In this document: positions 43,050-51,605 of the stretch, one piece after another
Layout of the letters: the number at the start of each line of letters is the position of its first letter
Position numbering within the stretch: position 1 is the stretch's first letter
Origin: Jonesiaceae bacterium BS-20
GTDB lineage: Bacteria > Actinomycetota > Actinomycetes > Actinomycetales > Cellulomonadaceae
Assembly (NCBI GenBank): GCA_039995105.1
Contig: CP146203.1
Span: 2,418,001 to 2,482,000, forward strand
DNA length: 64,000 bases
Direction: 5' to 3'
Translations under genes and position numbers: made by a program
Notes under the pieces: model-generated
Told to the model about the DNA's origin: nothing
The model's database searches: none
Seen by the model: the letters and a program-made list of their open reading frames with translations, nothing else

Positions 43050-43793
43050 TTAGTTTGCAAGCCAGGTAACAGAGTTTGAGAACAGGGATTGGTAACCTTC
43101 CCAAGCCATGAACTCTTCTGGTGCCCAGTGTGGTGAAATATCTGAAGCAAAGGCCAAGGTCCTGCCCTTGCCAACTTCACGCACTGCAAGCAGAGGCGCG
43201 TCTTCAATTGTAGCCAACACGGTTGCGTCGGTTTTTGGTTCAAGGATTTGGTATCCAAGAAGTGCTGGCCAGGTCTGGTCCAGTCCGGAAACTACCTCGT
43301 GGGCAACGCCGGTGAGTTCACCGGAGATACCTTCTGGGGTTTCCTTGCGGTCGTCCCAGCGGCTGATGTTAACCGGAAGAATCTCTTCGATTGCGGTACC
43401 TGCGTAGTTAGCCATGGCCTGGAAGCCCTGGAAGCTGAGGTAACCACCGGCCATCATGAGTCCACCACCGTTGTTGACCCACTCCTTAAGGAGCGTGAAA
43501 CGGTTTGGCGCGCGCTTACCTTCTTCAAATACCTGCGGAGGAAGCAGCAGTGTGTTTGCTCCTACGTCAGAGAGGATCACAACGTCATAGGCGTTTAGTT
43601 CTTCGATTGTCAGTGGAAACTCTGCTGCCACATCGTGCGACTTGAGGTGTGTTACCTCGTGGCCCGAGTCCCGCAAGACCTCCATGAATTTTGCGCATCC
43701 AATGTGTACCTGGGTGTGCGCGAATGCGTCGAATCCCTTGTGGTCAACTACTGCGCTGACCCAGGACTCACCCGCGAGTAAAACTTTAGCCAT
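43050..43793 (-). CDS. Putative glutamine amidotransferase-like protein
   Basis: About 247 residues of the GATase1-like fold (PF07090-type). Segments AKVLLAGESW, YDVVILSDVGANTLLLPP and GGGLMMAGGYLSFQGFQA are typical. The catalytic Cys-His-Glu triad of true amidotransferases is not evident at the elbow (GGYLSFQG), so it may have another role, such as sugar binding or trimming as proposed for ThuA-like folds. GGAGG seven bases before ATG 43793 fixes the start. It is the first gene of a four-gene operon. Confidence 0.72.
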   Translation of the reverse strand: MAKVLLAGESWVSAVVDHKGFDAFAHTQVHIGCAKFMEVLRDSGHEVTHLKSHDVAAEFPLTIEELNAYDVVILSDVGANTLLLPPQVFEEGKRAPNRFTLLKEWVNNGGGLMMAGGYLSFQGFQAMANYAGTAIEEILPVNISRWDDRKETPEGISGELTGVAHEVVSGLDQTWPALLGYQILEPKTDATVLATIEDAPLLAVREVGKGRTLAFASDISPHWAPEEFMAWEGYQSLFSNSVTWLAN

Positions 43794-43810
43794 TTCCATC
43801 CTCCACAAAC

Positions 43811-43879
43811 TTTTGCGCATGTTTTGCGCAACGCTTTGTTCATGTAGCATAGGGGGCGCGGTGAGGATTATGCAAAACG
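43811..43879. promoter_or_regulatory. Candidate LacI operators, 11-bp spaced
   Basis: TTTTGCGCA occurs at 43811-43819 and 43822-43830, one helical turn apart, the second within TTGCGCAA. An inverted half-site TGCAAAACG lies at 43871-43879. The sites fall in the divergent gap between the operon and its LacI-type gene. Confidence 0.4.
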
Positions 43880-43936
43880 ACTAACCAAATACGCATGTTT
43901 ACGCTGATCACTGCACCTATCCGGGGAGGAATCTTG

Positions 43937-44923
43937 GTGTCTTATTCGGCTGTTGCGCGCGAATCTGGGGTCTCTGTTTCAACCGTTTCACGGTTTCTCA
44001 AAGGTGAAATGCAGTTGCGTCCCGAGACTCGAGACAAGGTTTTGAGCGCAATGCGTGCGCTCAACTATGCGCCCTCCCCTGAGACTCCTTCGACAGGTCT
44101 GTATATCATCGTTCCAGAGATGGCCAACCCCTACTTTGGTGCCCTCGCGGAGGCTCTCTCCGACGGTGCCACCGCGCGCGGGCTAGACGCCAGAGTCATC
44201 ATTAGCGGCGGTAGCACCAAACGGGAAACGGATATTGTCACCGAGCTCAGCAAACGCGACAACCTTTATGGTGTCTGCTACGTCGGGATGAGTCGAGAGA
44301 ATCCCCACCTCGATGAACTGGCAGCCAGATTTCCAGTGGTCGTCGTTGACGAGCCGATCGACCGCACCGAGACTAATGACTTACCGTTTGTAGGACCAGA
44401 TAACTTCAGCGGGTCATTTGCCGCTACCAACTACCTTATTTCGATGGGGCATACCCGAATCTCACACGTTGGCGGGCCCACGGACCTCATTTCTGCCCAG
44501 GAGCGGCAACGTGGATATGAAAGCGCACTGACCGCTAACGGCCTGCCTGTTGACTCTTCGCTCATTTTGCGCGGCCCATATTCTGAAAGTTACGGCGCCA
44601 GTGTTCTGACGCAGTTCAAACAGTTGGCTCATTTCCCCACCGCGGCCTTTGTGTCTAGCGACTTTGTTGCGATTGGCCTCATCTCGGCTGCGGACCAGTA
44701 TGGAATTAGTATTCCGCAAGATTTGTCTCTCATAGGGTTCGACGGCATTCGCGTTGGGGCGTGGCTGCGTCCCCAATTAACAACTGTTGCTCAGCCCATC
44801 CCAGAGATGGTCAATGCCGCGTTCGCTGAACTCAATGCATTGCATACGGGAAAGGAAGGGACTGACCGTGTTCTTCCCATGGAGCTCATGCTCCGCGAGT
44901 CTGTCCTGCGGCTTAGTAACTGA
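43937..44923 (+). CDS. LacI-family regulator of the php-rbsK operon
   Basis: A LacI-family regulator of about 328 residues. The helix-turn-helix reads YSAVARESGVSVSTVSRFLKG and the effector domain shows IIVPEMANPYFGALAEAL and LSLIGFDGIRVGAWLRPQLT. GTG 43937 (or TTG 43934) is preferred because GGAGGA lies six bases upstream; the open frame begins at 43895. It is divergent from the four-gene operon and probably represses it. The effector is unknown. Confidence 0.87.
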   Translation: MSYSAVARESGVSVSTVSRFLKGEMQLRPETRDKVLSAMRALNYAPSPETPSTGLYIIVPEMANPYFGALAEALSDGATARGLDARVIISGGSTKRETDIVTELSKRDNLYGVCYVGMSRENPHLDELAARFPVVVVDEPIDRTETNDLPFVGPDNFSGSFAATNYLISMGHTRISHVGGPTDLISAQERQRGYESALTANGLPVDSSLILRGPYSESYGASVLTQFKQLAHFPTAAFVSSDFVAIGLISAADQYGISIPQDLSLIGFDGIRVGAWLRPQLTTVAQPIPEMVNAAFAELNALHTGKEGTDRVLPMELMLRESVLRLSN

Positions 44924-44952
44924 ACGTCGTACCCTCCGGGCACAATAGAGAT

Positions 44953-46656
44953 ATGTACTTTGTTGTTGCCGTCATTGAGCAGGGCACCTACGCCGTTTGC
45001 GGTGCGCAAGTGGACTTCGCTAGCGGCACCGTGACCTACGAACCTGAGCAACAATTCAGTACTGAGGATTTTATTGCCTTTGTTGAGGCCACTGAGCCAA
45101 AACATCCACGCTGGGTTTGGGCTGACTCAAACGTAATTTATGCCCGGCTACACCGTCTTGGTCTCCGCGTTGAGCGCTGTTATGACCTGCGCTTGAACCG
45201 CGCAATCTTACGGAATTCTAGCTGGGTTACCGCGTCATTTTCTCCATCGGTTGGCATGTCCGCCGACTCTGTGGCGGAGATTTCCAGTTGGGATGTTCCA
45301 CCACCGGCGCCTTCGGATGCCCTGTTCACCGTCAACGCCGTGGTCGTCGGCGATCCTTTTGCCGAGTTTTCCCGCCAGTTGACGGTTCTAAAGTCGGCGG
45401 GTACACCGCACTGGGAACGTCTGCGGATGCTACTTGCAGCCGAGTCAGTGGGGTCCCTCATCGCGGTCGAGATGACGCAGGCGGGGGTGCCATGGGACAT
45501 AGATATTCACAACCAACTTTTAGTTGCGGAGCTTGGTCCCCGGCCCAGCCAGGGAATGCGGCCGGCCCGGCTCGAGGAGTTAGCGGCCCAGATCCGCCGT
45601 CTTCTTGACTCCCCGCACCTGAACCCGGATTCTCCCAAAGATCTGTTGGCGGCTTTGAATCAGGGTGGTTTGCCGGTATCGAGTACTTCCAAGTGGGAAA
45701 TTCAGGGACTAAAGCACCCCGTTATTCCGGTCTTGCTTGATTACAAGCGGCGCTCCCGCATGCTCTCAGCCAATGGTTGGTCTTGGCGCGATGAATGGGT
45801 AAGTGGCGGCCGGTTCCGCCCCGTCTACGTGCCGGGCGGAGTGGTCACCGGGCGCTGGGGCGCCGATGGCGGCGGAGCACTTCAACTGCCACACTTCATC
45901 CGCCCAGCAGTGGTTGCTGATCCGGGATGGACCTTTGTGCTTTCCGATGCCGCACAACTTGAGCCCCGCGTCTTAGCAGCGATGTCAGGTGATCAAGCCA
46001 TGGCACAAGCCGGCCAGGGGCATGACATGTATAACGGGATTAAGGACGCCGCCAAGTTGGAGTCACGAGACCACGCCAAATACGGGGTCTTGGGCGCAAT
46101 GTACGGCGGCACCACGGGCGTGAGCGCTCAGGTCCTCCCCCGGTTCAAGGTGGCATTCCCGCAGGCAATGACCATGCTTGAACGAGCCGCACAGGCGGGC
46201 CAAACCGGTCGCACGGTCCACACTTGGCTGGGGCGCACGAGTGCACCTGGTAATTTTGGGTCCGGCACCGAAGGCGAGGACGCGCAGGTGGTGGCTGACC
46301 GTCGGCAAGCAACCCGGTCGTATGGCAGGTTCACCAGGAACTTCATTGTCCAAGGATCAGCTGCCGAGTGGGCGCTGGTGTGGATGGCGTTAGTCCGTCA
46401 AGAACTCTTCACTCTCACCCGTGATCAAGGTGGCATCAAGACCACCGATGGCCCTCACCTAGTGTTCTTCTTGCATGATGAAATCTTGATCCACACACCT
46501 GTTGAGTTGGCGCCCACAGTAGTTGACATCGTCCAAAGGTCGGCCACCCTAGCCGGAGAGCTACTGTTTGGGTCAAGCCCCGTCGAGTTCTCGGTATCCG
46601 CCCACGTGAATGACACCTACACCGAGCCAGAACCTGACAGTTCTGACGACGACTGA
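44953..46656 (+). CDS. PolA-like 3'-5' exonuclease/DNA polymerase protein
   Basis: A 567-residue family A DNA polymerase homologue. The C-terminal polymerase part has motif A (SDAAQLEPRVLAAMSGD), motif B (KYGVLGAMYGGTTG) and motif C (FLHDEILIH). The N-terminal part is a degenerate exonuclease-like domain in which the usual DxE metal motif is not seen. There is no 5' nuclease domain. This matches an actinobacterial protein annotated as bifunctional exonuclease/polymerase, found in addition to PolA. Its role is unclear; repair or translesion synthesis is possible. Confidence 0.87.
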   Translation: MYFVVAVIEQGTYAVCGAQVDFASGTVTYEPEQQFSTEDFIAFVEATEPKHPRWVWADSNVIYARLHRLGLRVERCYDLRLNRAILRNSSWVTASFSPSVGMSADSVAEISSWDVPPPAPSDALFTVNAVVVGDPFAEFSRQLTVLKSAGTPHWERLRMLLAAESVGSLIAVEMTQAGVPWDIDIHNQLLVAELGPRPSQGMRPARLEELAAQIRRLLDSPHLNPDSPKDLLAALNQGGLPVSSTSKWEIQGLKHPVIPVLLDYKRRSRMLSANGWSWRDEWVSGGRFRPVYVPGGVVTGRWGADGGGALQLPHFIRPAVVADPGWTFVLSDAAQLEPRVLAAMSGDQAMAQAGQGHDMYNGIKDAAKLESRDHAKYGVLGAMYGGTTGVSAQVLPRFKVAFPQAMTMLERAAQAGQTGRTVHTWLGRTSAPGNFGSGTEGEDAQVVADRRQATRSYGRFTRNFIVQGSAAEWALVWMALVRQELFTLTRDQGGIKTTDGPHLVFFLHDEILIHTPVELAPTVVDIVQRSATLAGELLFGSSPVEFSVSAHVNDTYTEPEPDSSDDD

Positions 46657-46673
46657 TCTCGACCCCTCCCCCT

Positions 46674-47510
46674 TTAAGCTCGTTGTTCCCAGGTGGTTAT
46701 GATCTGTGCTACCCGCAATGATTCTTTGTGATGGGACGCTTGGAATTCTTCAAGCGTAGCTTGGTGCTTAGCTACGAACTCGTTTTGCTTGGCAATGATC
46801 GATCTACGATATTCATTTTGGTTATCTTTACTGTTCGCAACCTCTGCTCTAGCTTGGTTTTCGAGTTCCGTAAGTTCCTGCGTGAAAACTGATGCTAGTG
46901 CGTACACCCCAGGAAATTCCTGATGGCTTTCGCCCATGCACCCTAGCCCCGGTGCATACCCATCTACCTCATCGGATGGATCTTCAACCCCAGTTAGCGC
47001 CAGGTTGTAGGCGGTACGTTCACTCGGTCCTAGCGAGGCAACAAAGCTCTCGTTCGAATTTACTAGTTCATTTTCAACGCCGGCTATGCTCGTCGCATCC
47101 CACGTCGATGTAGTTGGGAAGTATTGCCACCCCTGTTCCTCCATACAAATTGATGTGAGGTATTCGCGGGCAAGTTCTTCGTACGCATATGCTTGTTCGT
47201 CGAGCTCGGAATTTACAAATCTAAACCCAGGATACTGTTCCAGTTCAGAGGTTTCAGGTTCGCTAATACCCCAGTCGTCTTCTAGATTTGGTTCCTCAAT
47301 TTCCACTTCAATGACATCGGAAGGAAACATGCTCGGCTCTTGCTCACTGGTGTCTGGCTCAACGTTGTTCCCGCTTTCCGCTGGTTGCCCACCCAGTAAC
47401 TTGATACCTAGGTGCGAAGCGATCTGCAACCAGATGACTACGGATGCGATAACAAGCAGCGCTAAGACGACCGCAAGCACCGTGGCAGGCGATTTCAGTC
47501 GAGTTTTCAT
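46674..47510 (-). CDS. Membrane-anchored secreted protein, unknown
   Basis: A 278-residue protein with an N-terminal signal anchor (about 10-33), an acidic linker rich in Glu and Ser (about 45-95), and an extracytoplasmic domain with two cysteines (SICMEEQGWQYFP and GLGCMGESHQEFPG). A Glu/Gln-rich helical segment (about 205-265) probably forms a coiled coil. The cysteine-containing core resembles that of the lipoprotein at 24971-25663. The function is unknown. It is convergent with the polymerase gene. Confidence 0.6.
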   Translation of the reverse strand: MKTRLKSPATVLAVVLALLVIASVVIWLQIASHLGIKLLGGQPAESGNNVEPDTSEQEPSMFPSDVIEVEIEEPNLEDDWGISEPETSELEQYPGFRFVNSELDEQAYAYEELAREYLTSICMEEQGWQYFPTTSTWDATSIAGVENELVNSNESFVASLGPSERTAYNLALTGVEDPSDEVDGYAPGLGCMGESHQEFPGVYALASVFTQELTELENQARAEVANSKDNQNEYRRSIIAKQNEFVAKHQATLEEFQASHHKESLRVAQIITTWEQRA

Positions 47511-47710
47511 AGTGGCTCCCTAGCCATTGCATCGCTATTCATACGCAGATCAGCAGCACGCGCATTCCGTCAGGTTTACCCAATATTAGTGTTTTTGTGC
47601 AAGAAAAGACAGGGAACACAGAGAAATCGAGCCTCAGCCACATTGGTGACGTGCCCCACCTGATTGAGAAGGGATTTTACCTGTGTTCGAGCAAGGCAGA
47701 TAATGAATGG

Positions 47711-48247
47711 GTGAACCAGTCCCCCACTTCAGACTCCCCTTTCTCCGCCACCCCCGTCGCGGTTGAACCCGGTCCCACTCAACTGCCACACCTGGTGTTC
47801 CATGAACCTCGCATTCCCGGGAACACGGGCAATGCGATTCGATTAGCAGCAGTTACCGGAGCTCGCCTACACCTTGTTGAACCACTTGGCTTTGACCTTT
47901 CGGAGCCCAAGCTCAAACGGGCCGGGTTGGATTATCACGACCTTGCGGTCATGGATGTACACAAGGACTTCAACGCTCTTGCGGATCTATATCCGGCATC
48001 GAGAATCTTTGCTTTTACTACCACCGCAACCACCAACTTCACGGATGTCACCTTTGCGCCAACCGACCTGCTGATGTTTGGACCGGAGCCAACCGGGCTA
48101 GCGCCAGAGATATTGGCGCACCCGCGAATCACTACCGAGCTGCGGATCCCAATGTTGCCGGGACTCAGATCGTTGAACCTCACCAACGCGGCGAGCATTG
48201 CAATCTACGAGGCTTGGCGGCAGAACGGCTTCTTGGCCGGCAAGTAG
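47711..48247 (+). CDS. trmL: tRNA (cytidine(34)-2'-O)-methyltransferase TrmL
   Basis: A SPOUT-class methyltransferase of about 178 residues that modifies the wobble base of leucine tRNAs. The knotted SAM-binding core shows RIPGNTGNAIRLAA, LMFGPEPTGLAPE and LRSLNLTNAASIAIYEA. The frame stays open to 47597, but GTG 47711 lies six bases after GATAAT, a strong -10 box, which suggests a leaderless message and matches the family length better. A 25-residue Ser/Pro-rich extension precedes the core. Confidence 0.88.
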   Translation: MNQSPTSDSPFSATPVAVEPGPTQLPHLVFHEPRIPGNTGNAIRLAAVTGARLHLVEPLGFDLSEPKLKRAGLDYHDLAVMDVHKDFNALADLYPASRIFAFTTTATTNFTDVTFAPTDLLMFGPEPTGLAPEILAHPRITTELRIPMLPGLRSLNLTNAASIAIYEAWRQNGFLAGK

Positions 48248-48291
48248 CACTTTGGCCATGACTGATTGGGCCACCGCTTAGGGTTAGAACC

Positions 48292-49047
48292 ATGGAATGG
48301 ATTCTGGCCTCGATCGCTTCACTCGGCGCGGGGTTCATTGACGCGATCGTTGGCGGTGGCGGGCTCATTCTGGTGCCCGCCTTGTTCGCGGTGTATCCAG
48401 CGGCCGCAGCACCCACGCTTTTGGGAACCAACAAGGCAACGGCGGTCTGGGGAACGGGTATTGCCGCTGGCCAATATGCCAAGCGCGTGAGTTTGCGTTG
48501 GAGAATCTTACTTCCCGCCGCAGCGGGTGGCTTTGCCGGCGCATTTGGCGGTGCCTACCTCGCAACGATAGTTTCCGGGGAATTCCTACGCCAATTACTC
48601 CCTATCGTTTTGGTGGCAGTCTTTGTTTATACGCTGGCAAACAAAGATCTGGGTGCACTTCATGGTCCGCGTTTTGCTGGCCGTACCGAGTTAATCATTG
48701 CCGTCAGCATCGGCGTGGCCATCGGATTCTATGACGGGTTCTTCGGCCCCGGTGCGGGTAGTTTCTTCATTTTCTTGTTCGTCCGCCTGCTCGGGTATGA
48801 CTTTCTCAATGCCTCAGCGCACTCAAAGATCCTCAATCTCGGCACCAACCTGGCCGCGCTCATCCTGTTTGCCCTGACGGGGCACGTGTGGTGGCATCTT
48901 GCTGTTCCCCTTGCGATCGCCAACATCATTGGCGCGCTGCTGGGCGCTAGGATCGCACTCAAACACGGGTCCAAGTTTGTGCGCTGGGTGTTTATCCTCG
49001 TGGTCGGCGCGCTGATTGCCAAAACCGCCGCCGACGCCTACCTTTAG
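48292..49047 (+). CDS. TSUP-family permease (TauE/SafE type)
   Basis: A 251-residue membrane protein with seven or eight helices in two repeated halves. The first half carries GFIDAIVGGGGLILVPALF and the second GFYDGFFGPGAGSFF, both hallmarks of the TauE/SafE (TSUP) family, which moves sulfite, sulfoacetate or other organic anions. TAGGGT seven bases before ATG suggests leaderless expression. There is no sulfur gene nearby, so the substrate is unknown. Confidence 0.88.
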   Translation: MEWILASIASLGAGFIDAIVGGGGLILVPALFAVYPAAAAPTLLGTNKATAVWGTGIAAGQYAKRVSLRWRILLPAAAGGFAGAFGGAYLATIVSGEFLRQLLPIVLVAVFVYTLANKDLGALHGPRFAGRTELIIAVSIGVAIGFYDGFFGPGAGSFFIFLFVRLLGYDFLNASAHSKILNLGTNLAALILFALTGHVWWHLAVPLAIANIIGALLGARIALKHGSKFVRWVFILVVGALIAKTAADAYL

Positions 49048-49052
49048 CCGCA

Positions 49053-49128
49053 ACTTTCCAGTAGACCCGCCCACAAAAACCTTAAAAAGTTGGGCCAATC
49101 TACTGGAAAGTTTAGTTAGATCGCCGTG
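49053..49128. repeat. Repeat C, copy 1 (overlaps LRR gene end)
   Basis: A 76-base element with 13-bp inverted arms (ACTTTCCAGTAGA and TCTACTGGAAAGT) around a CCCAC...GTTGGG core. It aligns without gaps to 49900-49975 with about nine differences, in the same orientation. Its last 17 bases encode the final residues of the leucine-rich repeat protein. Confidence 0.9.
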
Positions 49129-49876
49129 CGGAGTAGGTGGTTATGGGCGTGACCGCTCGGAATTCTCGGTGCCAACGCTTTGTCCCGACCACCCAGACCC
49201 ATGCGCGCTTCTTGAGTTTGTACAGCGGCCCTGTCGTATCTACCAATTTGATGTCTTCAAGATAGAGTTTCCGCAGATTTGGCAGGTGCATGAGTTCTTC
49301 AAGCCCCGTCACACTCGCAAAGGACGTAAGTTCTACCTCCTCGAGGACGGTGAGCTCAGCAATTCCGGCGAGGGATAGTTCTCCACCGCCATGGAGCTCA
49401 AGGCACTTCAGCTGGGGAAGGGCAGACAACCGGGAGAGATCGCGATCCCTACCCATCGAGTGCAGCGACAGCTCCTCCAGCGGAGACTGCGTTGGAACCC
49501 AAGACAGATCACCATAGCCAAGCATCAACTCTTTGAGCGTTTGCGACTGTTTCAGGCTCACCCAGTGTTTATTAGCGTCCAGAGCCAGGGTAGTCAGGGG
49601 GATTTTGGTGAAATCAATAGGGCCAAGGGAGGTTTCCCACAAGCTCAACTCGGACAGCGAGCTTGCCCCTTCTAAGAACGAGTAGTCCTCGTTAGAGGTG
49701 CCTCCGGTCAAGTGCAGCCGCGTGATATCCGGTAGCACATCAGCCAAGATCTCTTGGACCGTCATGTTCTTGGGTAGGCCGAGGAACTGAATATTTTTCC
49801 CTTTGCGCACCGCGCTGCGAAGACGCCACCGACTAGGGACCCTACGGTCAATGTTGAGTACACCTCTCAAGGCCAT
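49112..49876 (-). CDS. Leucine-rich repeat protein
   Basis: A 254-residue protein without a signal peptide. From about residue 50 to 215 it has seven or so leucine-rich repeats of about 22 residues (for example LTGGTSNEDYSFLEGA, LSELSLWETSLGPIDF, LKCLELHGGGELSLAGIAEL, LRKLYLEDIKLVD). LRR arcs bind proteins; the partner is unknown. It is a single gene bracketed by direct repeats, with its last codons inside one of them. No enzymatic domain is seen. Confidence 0.75.
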   Translation of the reverse strand: MALRGVLNIDRRVPSRWRLRSAVRKGKNIQFLGLPKNMTVQEILADVLPDITRLHLTGGTSNEDYSFLEGASSLSELSLWETSLGPIDFTKIPLTTLALDANKHWVSLKQSQTLKELMLGYGDLSWVPTQSPLEELSLHSMGRDRDLSRLSALPQLKCLELHGGGELSLAGIAELTVLEEVELTSFASVTGLEELMHLPNLRKLYLEDIKLVDTTGPLYKLKKRAWVWVVGTKRWHREFRAVTPITTYSARRSN

Positions 49877-49899
49877 CTCCCAACTCTAACGCGACCGCG

Positions 49900-49975
49900 A
49901 CTTCCCAGTAGATTCGCCCACAAAAACCTTAAAAAGTTGGGCCAGCCTACTGGAAAGTTCAGACAGAACGCCGTG
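49900..49975. repeat. Repeat C, copy 2 (upstream of LRR gene)
   Basis: The second 76-base copy lies 24 bases before the LRR start, in direct orientation to the copy at 49053-49128. The inverted arms are slightly diverged (CTTCCCAGTAG with CTACTGGAAAG), while the central CGCCCACAAAAACCTTAAAA is identical. Confidence 0.9.
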
Positions 49976-50009
49976 TGGGGTGACCAGCAAAGCTGATCAC
50001 CCCACACGG
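49971..50009. terminator. Hairpin beyond xylB
   Basis: An 18-bp stem with one mismatch (49971-49988 with 49992-50009) and loop AAA sits about 150 bases beyond the xylB stop and just upstream of the LRR gene. The T-run is poor, so termination strength is uncertain. Confidence 0.65.
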
Positions 50010-50101
50010 TTGTCAAGTAACACCTGATCCGGGTTTACCCAGACCGTTCATTTGATGCTAGGCCATCGACCTTGAGCAGGCTCGCGCAACGCGGGCCCAA
50101 A

Positions 50102-50139
50102 CAAGAGCACCGGGCAACCCTCAAGCAAGAGCACCGGGC
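50102..50139. repeat. Short direct repeat downstream of xylB
   Basis: CAAGAGCACCGGGC occurs twice (50102-50115 and 50126-50139), 24 bases apart. Its reverse complement shares CCCGGTGCTC with the tandem array after glpK. No gene is seen between 49877 and 50161. Confidence 0.7.
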
Positions 50140-50161
50140 CGGCCGAGCCAAGGTTGACGGC

Positions 50162-51601
50162 TTACACCAGGTCCCGCACCGCGGCATACTGCTGGCGAAT
50201 AATTGGTGCGTATTCGCCTTCAAATACCTCGGTCTCGGTTGACCCCCACGTTGGTGGGAGCTCAGATTGCGCCAGGGTCCACGCTGCCTGCCGGGCCGCG
50301 CCGTCGGCAACGTACTCGCCGGCCGGTGGCACCGAGACAGGAAGCCCAAAGACCTGTGGCGCGATTGCCCGCACTGCCGGCGACTGCGCGCCACCGCCAA
50401 TGAGGACTAGGCGCTTGACCTGGGCGCCCAAACTTGTCACCGCGTCCATGCCGTCCGCAAGGGAACACAGCAGCGCCTCGACAGCGGCCCGGGCAATGTT
50501 TGCCGGGGTCGTGTTGTCCAAGGTCATGCCGTGCATGGTCGCGGTAGCATCCGGACGGTTGGGGGTACGTTCACCCTCAAAGTACGGCACAAGTACCAGG
50601 CCCTGCGCACCGGGCTGGGCACTCAGCGCCAACTCAGCGAGCTGGTCAAAGTCCACGCCCAACATGGTGCAGGCGGCATTCAGGATGCGGCTTGCGTTGA
50701 TGGTCGCAACCAGCGGAAGGAAGTCTCCCGTTGCGGAAGCAAATCCGGCGACGTTTCCTGAGGAATCGAGAATTTGGTTGTCCGCAATCGCGGAAACCAC
50801 GCCCGAGGTCCCAATAGACAAGATCACGTCGCCGCTCTTGGCACCGAGGCCAAGGGCTGCGCCCGCGTTATCTCCTGCGCCCGGACCAACGATCATCCCG
50901 TCCACCGTTCCAGCCACTTCGTTTGGCCCCAGCACCCGTGGCCGGATGATCCGGTCAAAGGTTCCGGGCCCGGCCGCGAGCTCAAAGAGCTCACGGTGAT
51001 ACTCGTTGGTGACGGAGTTAAAGTACGCGGTTCCCGATGCATCAGAGCGATCCGTAGTCAGGGCACTAAGGTCCTTGGCTGAGCCAGGGGTGCCGCCGGC
51101 ACCTAGGATTTGCCAGGTCAGCCAGTCGTGCGGAAGCGCGACTGCCGCAACCCGTGCCATGTTTTCCGGCTCATTATCGGCCATCCAACGGATCTTGGTC
51201 GCGGTAAATGAGGCGACCGGCACAACACCAATCTCTTTGGCATAGGCAGTCGCACCATCCATGTCGCGCTGCTGACCAAACTCCTGGATGAGCGTGGTTG
51301 CAGCCTCTGCGGAACGGGTGTCATTCCATAGCAGAGCTTCACGGATGACTTCACCGTCACTATCTAGAGCAACCATGCCGTGCTGTTGACCGCCCACGGA
51401 AATGGCCGCAACATCGTCGAGGCCACCTGCCTTCGCAACTGCCTCCTGGTACGCGGCCCACCAGTGCTTTGGGTGAACCGAAGTGCCGTCAGGGTGGGCC
51501 GCAGAGCCGGAGCGCACAAGCGCCCCGGTCTGCGCGTCACGAATGACGATCTTGCACGACTGGGTCGATGAATCAACCCCGGCGACAAGAGTCCTAGTCA
51601 T
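50162..51601 (-). CDS. xylB: Xylulokinase
   Basis: A 479-residue FGGY kinase phosphorylating D-xylulose. The N-terminus [15 protein letters not shown], the [14 protein letters not shown] motif, LLWNDTRSA and the C-terminal [20 protein letters not shown] are typical of XylB. ATG 51601 is preferred to the TTG four codons upstream. The gene lies four bases after xylA. The product enters the pentose phosphate pathway, the same endpoint as araBDA. Confidence 0.94.
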   Translation of the reverse strand: MTRTLVAGVDSSTQSCKIVIRDAQTGALVRSGSAAHPDGTSVHPKHWWAAYQEAVAKAGGLDDVAAISVGGQQHGMVALDSDGEVIREALLWNDTRSAEAATTLIQEFGQQRDMDGATAYAKEIGVVPVASFTATKIRWMADNEPENMARVAAVALPHDWLTWQILGAGGTPGSAKDLSALTTDRSDASGTAYFNSVTNEYHRELFELAAGPGTFDRIIRPRVLGPNEVAGTVDGMIVGPGAGDNAGAALGLGAKSGDVILSIGTSGVVSAIADNQILDSSGNVAGFASATGDFLPLVATINASRILNAACTMLGVDFDQLAELALSAQPGAQGLVLVPYFEGERTPNRPDATATMHGMTLDNTTPANIARAAVEALLCSLADGMDAVTSLGAQVKRLVLIGGGAQSPAVRAIAPQVFGLPVSVPPAGEYVADGAARQAAWTLAQSELPPTWGSTETEVFEGEYAPIIRQQYAAVRDLV

Positions 51602-51605
51602 GATT

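Noticed and set aside
43050-43793. ThuA trehalose-utilisation protein
   Set aside because: The fold is similar, but the segments fit the GATase1-like family better, and there are no trehalose genes nearby.
49053-49975. Integron-like gene cassette with attC sites
   Set aside because: The repeats have inverted arms, but no tyrosine recombinase gene or attC core (GTT/AAC with the expected spacing) was recognised, and only one gene is involved.
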